Shown here in pieces: positions 23,944-31,691 of a DNA stretch of 36,337 nt. The stretch comes from Phormidium sp. SL48-SHIP (GTDB taxonomy: Bacteria > Cyanobacteriota > Cyanobacteriia > Cyanobacteriales > Geitlerinemataceae): assembly GCA_004299065.1 (NCBI GenBank), contig SIHH01000009.1, positions 1-36,337 on the forward strand, given 5' to 3'. The translations under genes were made by a program, and so were the position numbers. Under the pieces are notes generated by a model. It saw only the letters and a program-made list of their open reading frames with translations, did no database searches and had not been told where the DNA came from. The number at the start of each line of letters is the position of its first letter. Position 1 is the first letter of the stretch.

Positions 23944-24720
23944 TTACCAGGGAAGTTGGCTTCCATCCCAGGAGACAAATTGACCGCTGTGATCGAGGTT
24001 GAGATCTTCAATCACCTGCATGAGTTGACGGACTGTTTTCTCGACGGGGAAGAGTTTTCCGGGGGGGACGTTGCGTTGGAAGGGTTTGGATAAGTCGGTG
24101 TCGGTGGTTCCTGGATGCAGACAGACGACGCAGGTTTGAGGACAACGGCGGCTATATTCGATCGCCGTGGTGTGCATCAGCATATTGAGGGCGGCTTTGG
24201 AGGCGCGATAGCCATACCAACCCCCGAGATCGTTATCGCCAATACTGCCGACTTTGGCGGAGATGCTGGCGAAAACGCTGGGTTGGTTATGGCGAAATAG
24301 GGGCATCAGGTGTTTCGCTAGGAGAATACTAGGAATGCTATTGATTCGGAAGTATTGCAGGAGGCGATCGCCGTCGATTTGCCGTAAACTCTTTTCAGGC
24401 TGCATCTGGTCTCCGTCATGGAGAACGCCTACGCAGTTAATCAATAGATGCAGGGATTGTTCTTGTTGGCTGAGGGTTTGACTCCATTGGGCTAGTTGCG
24501 ATTCTTCGCTAACGTCGAGTTGTACGGGAACGAGGCGATCGCCCCCCGATTGTGCTAGTTGTAGTAAGTCTTGGGCGCGATCGCGATGGCGATAGGTTCC
24601 ATAGAGGGTTCCCACTCGTGTATCGGCTAGGAGATGACGGATAAATCCGAGGCCAATGCCACGATTGGCACCGATAATCATGGCTTGGATAGGCTGGGGG
24701 TTGCTGAAAAGAAATGGCAT
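23944..24720 (-). CDS. Short-chain dehydrogenase/reductase (SDR, C-factor-like)
   Basis: 258 residues, a typical classical SDR length. The Rossmann motif GANRGIG lies near residues 18-24 and the catalytic YRASK (Tyr-x-x-x-Lys) near residue 170, after [12 protein letters not shown] (the Ser). The phrases [10 protein letters not shown] and [13 protein letters not shown] are found in C-signal-like SDRs of cyanobacteria. The enzyme should use NAD(P)H; the substrate is unknown. The start [10 protein letters not shown] is the first ATG. The histidine kinase gene ends 23 bp upstream, so the two are likely in one transcript. Confidence 0.9.
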   Translation of the reverse strand: MPFLFSNPQPIQAMIIGANRGIGLGFIRHLLADTRVGTLYGTYRHRDRAQDLLQLAQSGGDRLVPVQLDVSEESQLAQWSQTLSQQEQSLHLLINCVGVLHDGDQMQPEKSLRQIDGDRLLQYFRINSIPSILLAKHLMPLFRHNQPSVFASISAKVGSIGDNDLGGWYGYRASKAALNMLMHTTAIEYSRRCPQTCVVCLHPGTTDTDLSKPFQRNVPPGKLFPVEKTVRQLMQVIEDLNLDHSGQFVSWDGSQLPW

Positions 24721-24743
24721 GGTGGGAAGACGGTAAGAGGCGG

Positions 24744-26420
24744 CTAATTGCTATCACCTTGGCTTGGGGGTTGGGGTAGGGAAATTTGAAAGGCTGTGCC
24801 TTGGTTTGGGGTTGATTCACACTGTAGATCGCCATGATGATCTTGGACAATGATCTGATAGGCGATCGCCAACCCTAACCCCGTTCCCTGGCCGACTGGC
24901 TTCGTGGTAAAAAAGGGGTCAAACATTTTGCGCTGGACGTCCGGTGCAATCCCTGGGCCATTATCGGCAATTGTAATGTTAATCTGGGCGATCGCCGCGT
25001 TATAGCGGGCTTTCACGGTCAGTTTTCGGCAAGACTGGGGCGCGTCTAACGGACTGTTTTCTAAATCGCCACGCGGCTGTAGAGCGTCGATTGCATTATT
25101 TAAAATCGCTAAAAATGCCTGATTCAGTAAGCCGGGATAACAGTCTAGTTTCGGCAAAGCTTCATAGTCTTGGATGACCTGAATCTTGGCTGATTCTAAG
25201 GGAGACTCTAACAGTATGATGGTGTTTTTTAGTCCATCAAGAATATCGACCGTTTTTCGTTCTGATTCATCTAAACGGGCAAAATTTCGTAAGGCTTCAA
25301 CAATCGTGGCAATTCGAGTTGCACCCACTTTTGTCGATTGAATCGATTTGGGGATATCTTCGAGGATATAATCAAAATCTAAGGCATCTTTTAATTCCTT
25401 GATTTTAGGATTTTGAGAAATGTCGAGATGTTCATAGGTGGTTAAGATCTCGATGATATCTTTGAAATAGGTTTCTAAAATTGTTAAATTTCCTTGAATA
25501 AATGTGGTTGGATTATTGATCTCATGAGAAACTCCTGCCACTAATTGCCCTAGACTACTCATTTTTTCACTTTGAATTAAGCGTAATTGTGTATCCTTTA
25601 AGTTGGCTAAGGTTTCCTCTAGCTCAAAAGCTTTTTGGGTTAGTTTTACTTCGGCAATCTGACGACGGTTAATTTCTGCATCAACGCGATCAAACATTTT
25701 TGAGAAGCTAATAATCGTCTCCCCTAACTCATTATAATGTTGAGCATTTAATGAGTTGAATGATAAAAACTGAGGTCGGGGCCGACCTTCACTCAAGGCT
25801 TCGCCAGCTAAGGTTAAGTCATCCCGTAGCTGTAATAGGGGCGTAATGACTTGTTGCTGAATAATCAAAAAAGTCGAGCCGGTGACCACAATAGAAATCA
25901 ATAATACTAACCCCGCAATACGAGCTGTAAACTCGAATAGTTCTCGTTGAACAGAACTCGAATCATGCCGCACAATAAGAAGATAAGGCATGTCCATTTT
26001 CCGAATAACTCGGGCGACATCATAGCGATCGCCCTGCCAGGAGCGTTCCTGAATGCCACGGCTGAGTTGAGAAATATCCTCAAACACCAGTTCGGGAACT
26101 TCCCCAAATGTTCCCAGCCAAGTTCCATCGATCCGGTAGAGGGAAACGCCTGTAATTAAGGGGTCTTGACTAAATAACTCTAAACTGGCTAACAATTCCT
26201 GTTTATCGGTGATGCCCTCTTCAGCCACACGAATGAGGGAATCTACGGCTGTTTCCGATGTGGTTTCAAGCTGCCTTAAAAGCTCCTGTTGTCGTCGAAA
26301 ATAGGAAGGAATGAGGATGATCACCTCAATTACAATAATACTTAGGAAAACTTTGGCAACAATTTCATGAGATAAACGGGCATTTAAGCATTTAAAAAAC
26401 TGTTTAAGGTTGTCCTTCAT
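24744..26420 (-). CDS. Membrane sensor histidine kinase
   Basis: 558 residues. Two membrane helices (about 22-41 and 168-187) bracket a ~125-residue extracytoplasmic sensor region, then a HAMP-like linker and a coiled coil (~255-285). The H-box is GVSHEINNP with phospho-accepting H299, followed by the long helical region characteristic of cyanobacterial kinases, and the ATPase domain: NNAIDAL (N-box), DNGPGIA (G1), FFTTKPVGQGTGLGLAI (F and G2 boxes). No response regulator gene lies nearby, so it is an orphan kinase. Its ATG overlaps the stop of the META-protein gene (ATGA), pointing to translational coupling. Confidence 0.92.
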   Translation of the reverse strand: MKDNLKQFFKCLNARLSHEIVAKVFLSIIVIEVIILIPSYFRRQQELLRQLETTSETAVDSLIRVAEEGITDKQELLASLELFSQDPLITGVSLYRIDGTWLGTFGEVPELVFEDISQLSRGIQERSWQGDRYDVARVIRKMDMPYLLIVRHDSSSVQRELFEFTARIAGLVLLISIVVTGSTFLIIQQQVITPLLQLRDDLTLAGEALSEGRPRPQFLSFNSLNAQHYNELGETIISFSKMFDRVDAEINRRQIAEVKLTQKAFELEETLANLKDTQLRLIQSEKMSSLGQLVAGVSHEINNPTTFIQGNLTILETYFKDIIEILTTYEHLDISQNPKIKELKDALDFDYILEDIPKSIQSTKVGATRIATIVEALRNFARLDESERKTVDILDGLKNTIILLESPLESAKIQVIQDYEALPKLDCYPGLLNQAFLAILNNAIDALQPRGDLENSPLDAPQSCRKLTVKARYNAAIAQINITIADNGPGIAPDVQRKMFDPFFTTKPVGQGTGLGLAIAYQIIVQDHHGDLQCESTPNQGTAFQISLPQPPSQGDSN

Positions 26421-26929
26421 TGGGTATCATTGATTTGAGTGAATTCTAAGGTTCCAGTTTCTGAGTCAGAGTGATAGGCCAACCCGAGGTTCCCATCAGG
26501 ATCAATCCTATATTTATGCACTCCTGCTAAGGCTTGTAGATATTGAGTTTCACGCTGCATCACCACGGGTTCGCAGGCGCGGCGGCTACTGGCAATTGCC
26601 CCAAACCGTAGGTGTTGTCCTTGGTAATGACTCAGGTTGCCGAAATAGGTGTTACATCCGCCGGAACCGTTAACGGTATCTCGGTTAAGTTCAAGGTCAA
26701 TAGCGGGGAGTTCCGAGTTTAGAGGATTACCGTTCCAGCGGCTGAGTTGCCAAGGGACAGATTCGAGAGGAGAATCATCCTCCAGACTGACTCCCTGACT
26801 GACTAGGGGTACGTCTGAGGATGGGGTTTGGATTGGGGTTTCGATCGCCGTGGCGGTTAACGGGGGTAGCATCACGGCCATGGCCGCGAGGCGAATTCCG
26901 GCAACGAGAGCGTTAAATGGCATGAGCAT
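26417..26929 (-). CDS. META-domain (HslJ-like) secreted protein
   Basis: 170 residues. The N-terminus (MLMPFNALVAGIRLAAMAVMLPPLTATA) looks like a signal peptide. The META domain is seen in WQLSRWNGNPL, NGSGGCNTYFGNL and FGAIASSRRACEP with its two conserved Cys, followed by a strand-rich end. The family includes HslJ of E. coli, a heat-inducible outer-membrane-related protein. Periplasmic location is likely. Its last four bases overlap the start of the kinase gene, so the two products probably work together, for example with the META protein sensing or signalling to the kinase periplasmic domain. That link is inference. Confidence 0.85.
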   Translation of the reverse strand: MLMPFNALVAGIRLAAMAVMLPPLTATAIETPIQTPSSDVPLVSQGVSLEDDSPLESVPWQLSRWNGNPLNSELPAIDLELNRDTVNGSGGCNTYFGNLSHYQGQHLRFGAIASSRRACEPVVMQRETQYLQALAGVHKYRIDPDGNLGLAYHSDSETGTLEFTQINDTQ

Positions 26930-27188
26930 AGGGGTTCGCGTTTCCGAGGTGTCGGGGTATCTCTGTTGACTGTAGCGCGAGGTTGACTGTCGTGCGATCG
27001 CTCAATCCGTCTGGCCCGAGTCTCCAGAAAAGGCAATCCTAATGTAAATTCCTGCAACAAAATCGGTCGATATCTCAGGAAATCTGGTAGGAAAGAAAGG
27101 CGATGAGGTATTCATGCGGGGGGTTACCCTGCGATCGCCGTCATCCATCGTTGAAACCACAGTTTAATCCAAAATTCAGATTCTTCTT
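26930..27188. other. Divergent intergenic region (META gene / psaK)
   Basis: About 259 bases. It contains no clear ORF. It must hold the psaK promoter and the promoter of the META-kinase-SDR cluster, but no hexamer pair is close enough to call. Confidence 0.4.
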
Positions 27189-27449
27189 ATGCTCAACAGC
27201 CTTATCTTCGCTCTGACCCCCACCACATCGGCTTGGAGTCCCAACATCGCCATTGTCATGGTCGTCTGTAATATTCTCGCCATTGCCATTGGCAAATACT
27301 CAATTAAATATCCTAGCGTCGGTCCTCAGGCCCCCTCCCCCAATCTGTTCGGTGGCTTTGGCATTCCCGCCATTCTGGCAACGACCAGTTTTGGACATAT
27401 TCTTGGCGTTGGGGTGATTTTAGGTTTACAAAGTGCTGGCGCACTGTAA
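27189..27449 (+). CDS. psaK: PsaK, photosystem I subunit X
   Basis: 86 residues with two membrane helices: SPNIAIVMVVCNILAIAIGK (about 17-36) and GIPAILATTSFGHILGVGVI (about 57-76). The phrases GKYSIKYPSVGP and FGGFGIPAILATTSFGHI are highly characteristic of PsaK. It binds chlorophyll and carotenoid at the edge of photosystem I in the thylakoid membrane and takes part in antenna coupling. No paralogue is in the window. A strong hairpin follows about 80 bp downstream. Confidence 0.95.
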   Translation: MLNSLIFALTPTTSAWSPNIAIVMVVCNILAIAIGKYSIKYPSVGPQAPSPNLFGGFGIPAILATTSFGHILGVGVILGLQSAGAL

Positions 27450-27529
27450 ATTGACTGGATTGTTTGATATTGCTTCCTGATACGTCTGATAACAGACTCG
27501 AACGGGGGAGAATGTCTCGTCATATGGGT

Positions 27530-27571
27530 CGGGGTGCGATCGCGTCTTTGGGGGCGATCGCACCCCGTTTT
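27530..27571 (+). terminator. psaK terminator built from two HIP1 sites
   Basis: A perfect 14-bp stem CGGGGTGCGATCGC / GCGATCGCACCCCG with a ten-base loop, followed by TTTT. Both arms contain the HIP1 palindrome GCGATCGC. Confidence 0.85.
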
Positions 27572-27694
27572 AGCTCGAAGTTGACTCGATGATTCAGTCC
27601 TACCCCATCTGCGAGACGAGAACTCGACCTTCAATTAAGTACAAATTGCGGTTAAATTAAGACAGGATTAATTTTAGCCTCACCCCAATTTCCT

Positions 27695-27716
27695 CGTTTT
27701 GCCGTCCGACAAAACG
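27695..27716. promoter_or_regulatory. Inverted repeat upstream of purF, candidate operator
   Basis: CGTTTTG-N8-CAAAACG, a perfect 7-bp inverted repeat 103 bases before the purF start codon. It could be a protein-binding site or RNA hairpin; no known factor is assigned. Confidence 0.4.
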
Positions 27717-27818
27717 ATACATTGTAGGTAGTCGGCCACGACCCGGTGCTTCGATCCGTTGCACCCCTGTCAACAATTTCCCTTAACTAGCCCCATACTT
27801 AGGAACGGTTCTCAATCA

Positions 27819-29282
27819 ATGATGTCCAATCCTTCCCACTTCCATGATGACTTGCAACCCGACAAACCCGAAGAGGCCTGTGGCGTCTTTGGGCTTTATG
27901 CCCCCGATGAAGATGTTGCCAAACTAACGTACTTCGGACTCTATGCCCTTCAACATCGTGGACAAGAGTCAGCAGGGATTGCGACCTTTGATCAAGATAG
28001 CCAGGTTTACTGTCACAAAGAAATGGGCCTCGTCTCACGGGTCTTCAACGAGACGACGCTTCAGAAATTGCCCGGAATCATGGCCGTCGGTCATAACCGC
28101 TATTCGACCACCGGCTCGAGTCATGTGCAAAACGCTCAGCCGGCCCTAGTGCCAACGCGCCTCGGAACGTTAAGCCTGGCCCACAACGGTAACCTCGTCA
28201 ATACTCGTGACCTACGAGAAGAACTCGAACGTCGCAATTGTAATTGTGTCACCACCAGTGACTCCGAGGCGATCGCCATCTTAATTGGCTCAGAAGTCGA
28301 TGCAGGCAAAAGTTGGCATCAGGCGATCGAAACCTCACTGCGACAATGTCAAGGTGCGTTCAGTCTGGTGATCGGCACACCCATCGGGATTTTTGCCACC
28401 CGAGATCCTCATGGAGTGCGCCCCCTCGTCATCGGCAACCTAGACACCAACCCCAACTACTACGTCTTTGCCTCAGAAACCTGTGGACTTGACATCATCG
28501 GCGCCAGCTACCTGCGCGACGTCAACCCCGGAGAACTGGTGTTTGCCAATGCTGACGGATTACAATCCCAACGCTGGAGCCAAGACCCAACCCCAAAACT
28601 CTGTGTCTTCGAGATGATTTACTTCGCTCGTCCGGACAGCATGATGAACGATGAAAGTCTCTATAGCTATCGGATGCGGATTGGCCATGTCTTAGCCGAA
28701 GAATCCCCCGTCGATGCCGATCTCGTCATTGGCGTTCCCGACTCGGGCATTCCCGCCGCCATCGGCTATTCTCGAACCTCCAAAATCTCCTACGCTGAGG
28801 GACTGATCAAAAATCGCTATGTCGGGCGTACCTTCATTCAACCGACTCAACATATGCGAGAGTCGGGCATCCGCATGAAGTTAAATCCCCTCAAAGATGT
28901 CCTCGATGGTCAACGGTTGATTATTGTCGATGACTCCATTGTTCGGGGAACCACTAGCCGCAAATTGGTCAAAGCCTTACGGGATGCAGGCGCCAAGGAA
29001 GTTCATATGCGAGTTTCCTCCCCTCCCGTCACCCACCCCTGTTTTTATGGCATTGACACCGATGATCAGAAACAACTGATTGCTGCCACCAAATCTGTCG
29101 AGGAAATCGCCGCCCAAATTGGCGTCGATTCGTTGGCCTATCTCAGTTGGGAAGGAATGTTAGCTGCAACCGAACAAGATCCCAGTCAATTCTGTTCAGC
29201 CTGTTTCACGGGCGACTATCCTATTCCCGTTCCCCCCAAATTACGTCATTCTAAGCTAATGCTCGAAGAATTAGAAGTTTAA
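27819..29282 (+). CDS. purF: PurF, amidophosphoribosyltransferase
   Basis: 487 residues from the first of two adjacent ATGs; a TTG-started extension of 20 residues is less likely. The N-terminal nucleophile Cys follows a short propeptide at about residue 21 (EEACGVFGLY), so the precursor is probably cleaved. Glutaminase motifs include GHNRYSTTG and LAHNGNLVN. The PRPP motif is LIIVDDSIVRGTTS. Cysteines at CVFEMIYF, CFYGID and CSACFTG match the Bacillus-type enzyme that carries a 4Fe-4S cluster. The enzyme makes phosphoribosylamine from PRPP and glutamine, the first step of purine synthesis. A terminator follows. Confidence 0.97.
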   Translation: MMSNPSHFHDDLQPDKPEEACGVFGLYAPDEDVAKLTYFGLYALQHRGQESAGIATFDQDSQVYCHKEMGLVSRVFNETTLQKLPGIMAVGHNRYSTTGSSHVQNAQPALVPTRLGTLSLAHNGNLVNTRDLREELERRNCNCVTTSDSEAIAILIGSEVDAGKSWHQAIETSLRQCQGAFSLVIGTPIGIFATRDPHGVRPLVIGNLDTNPNYYVFASETCGLDIIGASYLRDVNPGELVFANADGLQSQRWSQDPTPKLCVFEMIYFARPDSMMNDESLYSYRMRIGHVLAEESPVDADLVIGVPDSGIPAAIGYSRTSKISYAEGLIKNRYVGRTFIQPTQHMRESGIRMKLNPLKDVLDGQRLIIVDDSIVRGTTSRKLVKALRDAGAKEVHMRVSSPPVTHPCFYGIDTDDQKQLIAATKSVEEIAAQIGVDSLAYLSWEGMLAATEQDPSQFCSACFTGDYPIPVPPKLRHSKLMLEELEV

Positions 29283-29322
29283 CGGCGGCTAGCTCCCGCT
29301 CAAACCCGACAAGGCTTGTCAG

Positions 29323-29364
29323 CCCACCCCCAGATTTAACTCAGTCTGGGGGTGGGTCGTTTTT
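29323..29364 (+). terminator. Rho-independent terminator of purF
   Basis: Perfect 12-bp stem CCCACCCCCAGA / TCTGGGGGTGGG, loop of ten bases, followed by TCGTTTTT. It lies about 40 bases after the purF stop codon. Confidence 0.9.
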
Positions 29365-29367
29365 GGG

Positions 29368-29379
29368 AATGATAATCAA
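29368..29379 (+). promoter_or_regulatory. Partial Fur-box-like sequence upstream of furA
   Basis: AATGATAATCAA shares the core ATGATAATCA of the classical Fur box, 42 bases before the -35 hexamer of the furA promoter. FurA proteins often control their own gene. The match covers only about half of the 19-base consensus. Confidence 0.4.
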
Positions 29380-29420
29380 CAGAGGCTTATAGCCATAAGT
29401 TCTCAATAAGGCTCAGATTG

Positions 29421-29449
29421 TTGACATTAGCTCTTAGAAGAACTACCAT
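29421..29449 (+). promoter_or_regulatory. Probable furA promoter
   Basis: A perfect -35 hexamer TTGACA, a 17-base spacer, and TACCAT (4/6) as -10. The start codon is 35 bases further on. Confidence 0.6.
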
Positions 29450-29484
29450 AAAGAGTAAGAAATATAACTTAAAATCTAGGAACA

Positions 29485-29985
29485 ATGTACGCTTATAATA
29501 GCGAAGCTTTTAAAGCGGAACTCAACCAACTTGGACTGCGGTTGACACCTCAGCGTGAGGAAATTCTCAAAATTTTTCAGCAACTGCCCAAAGGAGAACA
29601 TTTGAGTGCTGAAGAACTCCATCACAAGCTCCAAAGCAGTCAGGAGCAGCGCAAAATCAGCCTCTCAACGGTCTACCGCTCGCTGAAGCTGATGACTCAT
29701 CTGGGATTATTACGAGAGCTAGAACTGGCCGAAGGGCATAAGCATTATGAAATCAATCAGCCCTATCCTCATCATCACCATCATTTAGTCTGTGTAAAAT
29801 GCAATAAAACAATCGAGTTTAAGAGCGATTCTGTCTTAAAAATTGGTGTCAAAACAACCAACAAAGAGGGATTCCATCTCTTAGACTGTCAACTAACCAT
29901 TCATGGTGTTTGTTTAGAAGCCATGAAACGCGGTTGGCCGTCAGGGATTCCTGAAGATTGGCTCTGTCCCAAAGCCATGAGTTAA
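29485..29985 (+). CDS. furA: FurA-type ferric uptake regulator
   Basis: 166 residues. The DNA-binding half has the Fur pattern LRLTPQREEILKIFQ, GEHLSAEELHHKL and ISLSTVYRSLKLM. The metal site is EGHKHYEINQPYPHHHHHL (residues ~83-101), with the C103-x-x-C106 pair (CVKC). By its wording it is the FurA type rather than Zur or PerR. It represses iron-acquisition genes when iron is plentiful. The second CXXC of Anabaena FurA is missing: the C-terminus reads HGVCLEAMKRGWPSGIP and ends DWLCPKAMS, leaving C143 and C161 far apart. A promoter and a Fur-box-like site lie upstream, and a long hairpin downstream. Confidence 0.92.
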   Translation: MYAYNSEAFKAELNQLGLRLTPQREEILKIFQQLPKGEHLSAEELHHKLQSSQEQRKISLSTVYRSLKLMTHLGLLRELELAEGHKHYEINQPYPHHHHHLVCVKCNKTIEFKSDSVLKIGVKTTNKEGFHLLDCQLTIHGVCLEAMKRGWPSGIPEDWLCPKAMS

Positions 29986-30003
29986 ATGACATTGACAATC
30001 TTT

Positions 30004-30046
30004 AGGCAAACTCCCCTGTTTTCCCGGAAAACAGGGGGGTTTGCCT
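30004..30046 (+). terminator. Long hairpin after furA, probable terminator
   Basis: A 20-bp stem with one G-U pair: AGGCAAACTCCCCTGTTTTC pairs with GAAAACAGGGGGGTTTGCCT around a three-base loop. There is no T-run after it, so it may act as a terminator or as an RNA 3'-end stabiliser. Confidence 0.7.
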
Positions 30047-30200
30047 TGATTGGCATACACCACCGCTATGGAGGTTGAGGAGAGTACGGTTTATTTCGGG
30101 GGGAGTCTCTTGACATTCCCCAAAATTGCGAGCATCTTGGGAGAGAACCGAATAGCCCATACTGTCCATCAACCAGCGTCACAGGCGTTTTGTGCTTTCT

Positions 30201-30470
30201 ATGGCAGCTCAAGCATCAAGACAAAGCATTTTTGAACTCGATTTACTCAGAGTAATTGGGATTAGCCTCGTTCTCTATTCTCATTCAACTCACTATTTAA
30301 CGTCAGCTCGGCTGTCGCTCGCTGAACACCGTTCGCCAATCTGGCATCCAATGCAACAAGTTACACGCGATTTTCTGAAGATCCGTTTAATTGAGTTCTT
30401 ATCCAAGCACTTGACATTCTCAAATATCGCGACCATATTGGGACAAAATACTTGGATATCTCAGCGATGA
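30201..30470 (+). pseudogene. Broken copy of an acyltransferase-3 N-terminus
   Basis: A short open frame begins MAAQASRQSIFELDLLRV and continues GISLVLYSHSTHYL, clearly matching the first ~25 conserved residues of the intact acyltransferase just downstream (LELDLLRVLAIALVLY, CHSTAYL). After that the similarity stops, and the frame ends in unrelated sequence running into the start of the real gene. No catalytic core is left. The upstream DNA (TTGACATTC onwards at 30110) is also similar to the region before the intact gene, so the fragment and its upstream region arose from a tandem duplication of about 300 bases. It is probably not functional. Confidence 0.7.
30411..30439 (+). promoter_or_regulatory. 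Candidate promoter of the acyltransferase gene
   Basis: TTGACA, a 17-base spacer and CATATT (4/6), 28 bases before the ATG. A similar TTGACATTC block lies at 30110 in front of the broken copy. Confidence 0.45.
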
Positions 30471-31609
30471 TTAAGAGTAAACCGCTTGATGACCCGACCC
30501 CGTCTCCCCAATCGCAACAAAAATTATTAGAACTTGACCTTTTGAGAGTCCTGGCCATTGCCTTGGTTCTCTATTGTCACTCGACTGCTTATTTGGGTTG
30601 GTCGGCTCATGTTAATGAACTGATGAAATATCCGGGACCCATTGGGGTGGGCCTATTTCTCTGTCTGTCGGGGTTTCTCTGTCAACGCTCTCAAAACAAA
30701 AAAAAGTCTAAGAGGACAAGATGGGAGGTCTTTCGAAAAAGATTAATTCGGATTTTTCCCCTTTACTGGTTGGCTCTTTTTACGTTTATTGTCATCTTTC
30801 ATGTCCTGTCAATTTTTCATAATTTGGACTTTTCCCCATTACCCGCTACGACAGTCGCTCACTTTTTCGGTTTACAGTTATTTCTAAGAAGTCGTTACAT
30901 TTCCCATATTCCAACCCTATGGTATATTGGCGCTCTCGTGACTTACTATGGCTTTTTTATTCTAATGAGTCGCTTCAAATTCAAGAATTTCTTGATTCTG
31001 AATGTCTTATTTTTTGCCCTGGTAATTCTACTTAAAATAGTTCTAAAACACCAGTCAATTCACCTCGTAGAAAATCGGATTATCATGAATTATCCACTAT
31101 TCCTGGCGGGTGTAATTGCAGGTAGATTTGATAGCAATCTTTTGTATTTAAAACGCCACGCTATGAAATTCACCCTGGGGTTAGGTATAGTCGCTTTTTT
31201 GCTTTTTAGGGTTGTTGATAGCGAGAGTATAACTCGTCCTCATAATTTCTTGATCGGTTGGGTAGATCTGAGATTTTATTCCTACATTTTTCTCTGGGCA
31301 TTATTTTTTATAAACTTGGGAATCCTCGTCACTCCATTTATGTTGAAATTTTCTCAACCAATTGAGTACTTATCAAAAATTAGTTATGCTGTCTACCTAT
31401 TTCATCGACCGGTTTACGCTTTAATCTATGGGTTACTTTTGGGCATCAACTTAGGCTCAACAACAATCCGAACCCTTATCTTTCCTATTGCCACCCTTCT
31501 CGTACTACTTGCCTCACACTACATCACCCGTTTCGATATTAAGGTTCTCAAACCCAAAGCTACTCAGGTGATGAGCAAACTTTTCCCTAAAACAGCCACG
31601 AGAGGTTAA
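30467..31609 (+). CDS. Acyltransferase-3 (OafA/YrhL-type) membrane protein
   Basis: About 380 residues from the ATG of MIKSKPLDDP. The family signature LELDLLRVLAIALVLYCHST (about 22-41), with the conserved Arg and His in the first helix, is present, followed by GVGLFLCLSGFLC and a charged basic loop ending in FRKRLIRIFPLYWLALF. About ten membrane helices follow. The family moves acyl groups from acyl-CoA or another donor onto sugars of O-antigen, capsule or exopolysaccharide. Next to a GT39-type transferase it most likely modifies a surface polysaccharide. The DNA is AT-richer than the housekeeping genes around it. Confidence 0.9.
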   Translation: MIKSKPLDDPTPSPQSQQKLLELDLLRVLAIALVLYCHSTAYLGWSAHVNELMKYPGPIGVGLFLCLSGFLCQRSQNKKKSKRTRWEVFRKRLIRIFPLYWLALFTFIVIFHVLSIFHNLDFSPLPATTVAHFFGLQLFLRSRYISHIPTLWYIGALVTYYGFFILMSRFKFKNFLILNVLFFALVILLKIVLKHQSIHLVENRIIMNYPLFLAGVIAGRFDSNLLYLKRHAMKFTLGLGIVAFLLFRVVDSESITRPHNFLIGWVDLRFYSYIFLWALFFINLGILVTPFMLKFSQPIEYLSKISYAVYLFHRPVYALIYGLLLGINLGSTTIRTLIFPIATLLVLLASHYITRFDIKVLKPKATQVMSKLFPKTATRG

Positions 31610-31691
31610 AAGAATTGCTGTAGCCAGTAGATGTATAGCCACCGCCACTCCTGACGACAATCCCCTTAAATACTACCCTTATTCTGAAGTC

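Larger units (their letters stand above)
27450..27818. other. Intergenic region between psaK and purF
   Basis: 369 bases. It holds the psaK terminator and, further on, an AT-rich stretch and an inverted repeat ahead of purF, annotated separately. No ORF with coding character is seen. Confidence 0.55.

Noticed and set aside
29485-29985. Zur or PerR as the identity of the Fur-family gene
   Set aside because: The His-rich block HKHYEINQPYPHHHHH and CVKC wording fit FurA-type proteins better than the Zur or PerR patterns I know.
30050-30235. 61-codon open frame after furA
   Set aside because: No coding character; it overlaps the duplicated promoter region and the broken acyltransferase copy.
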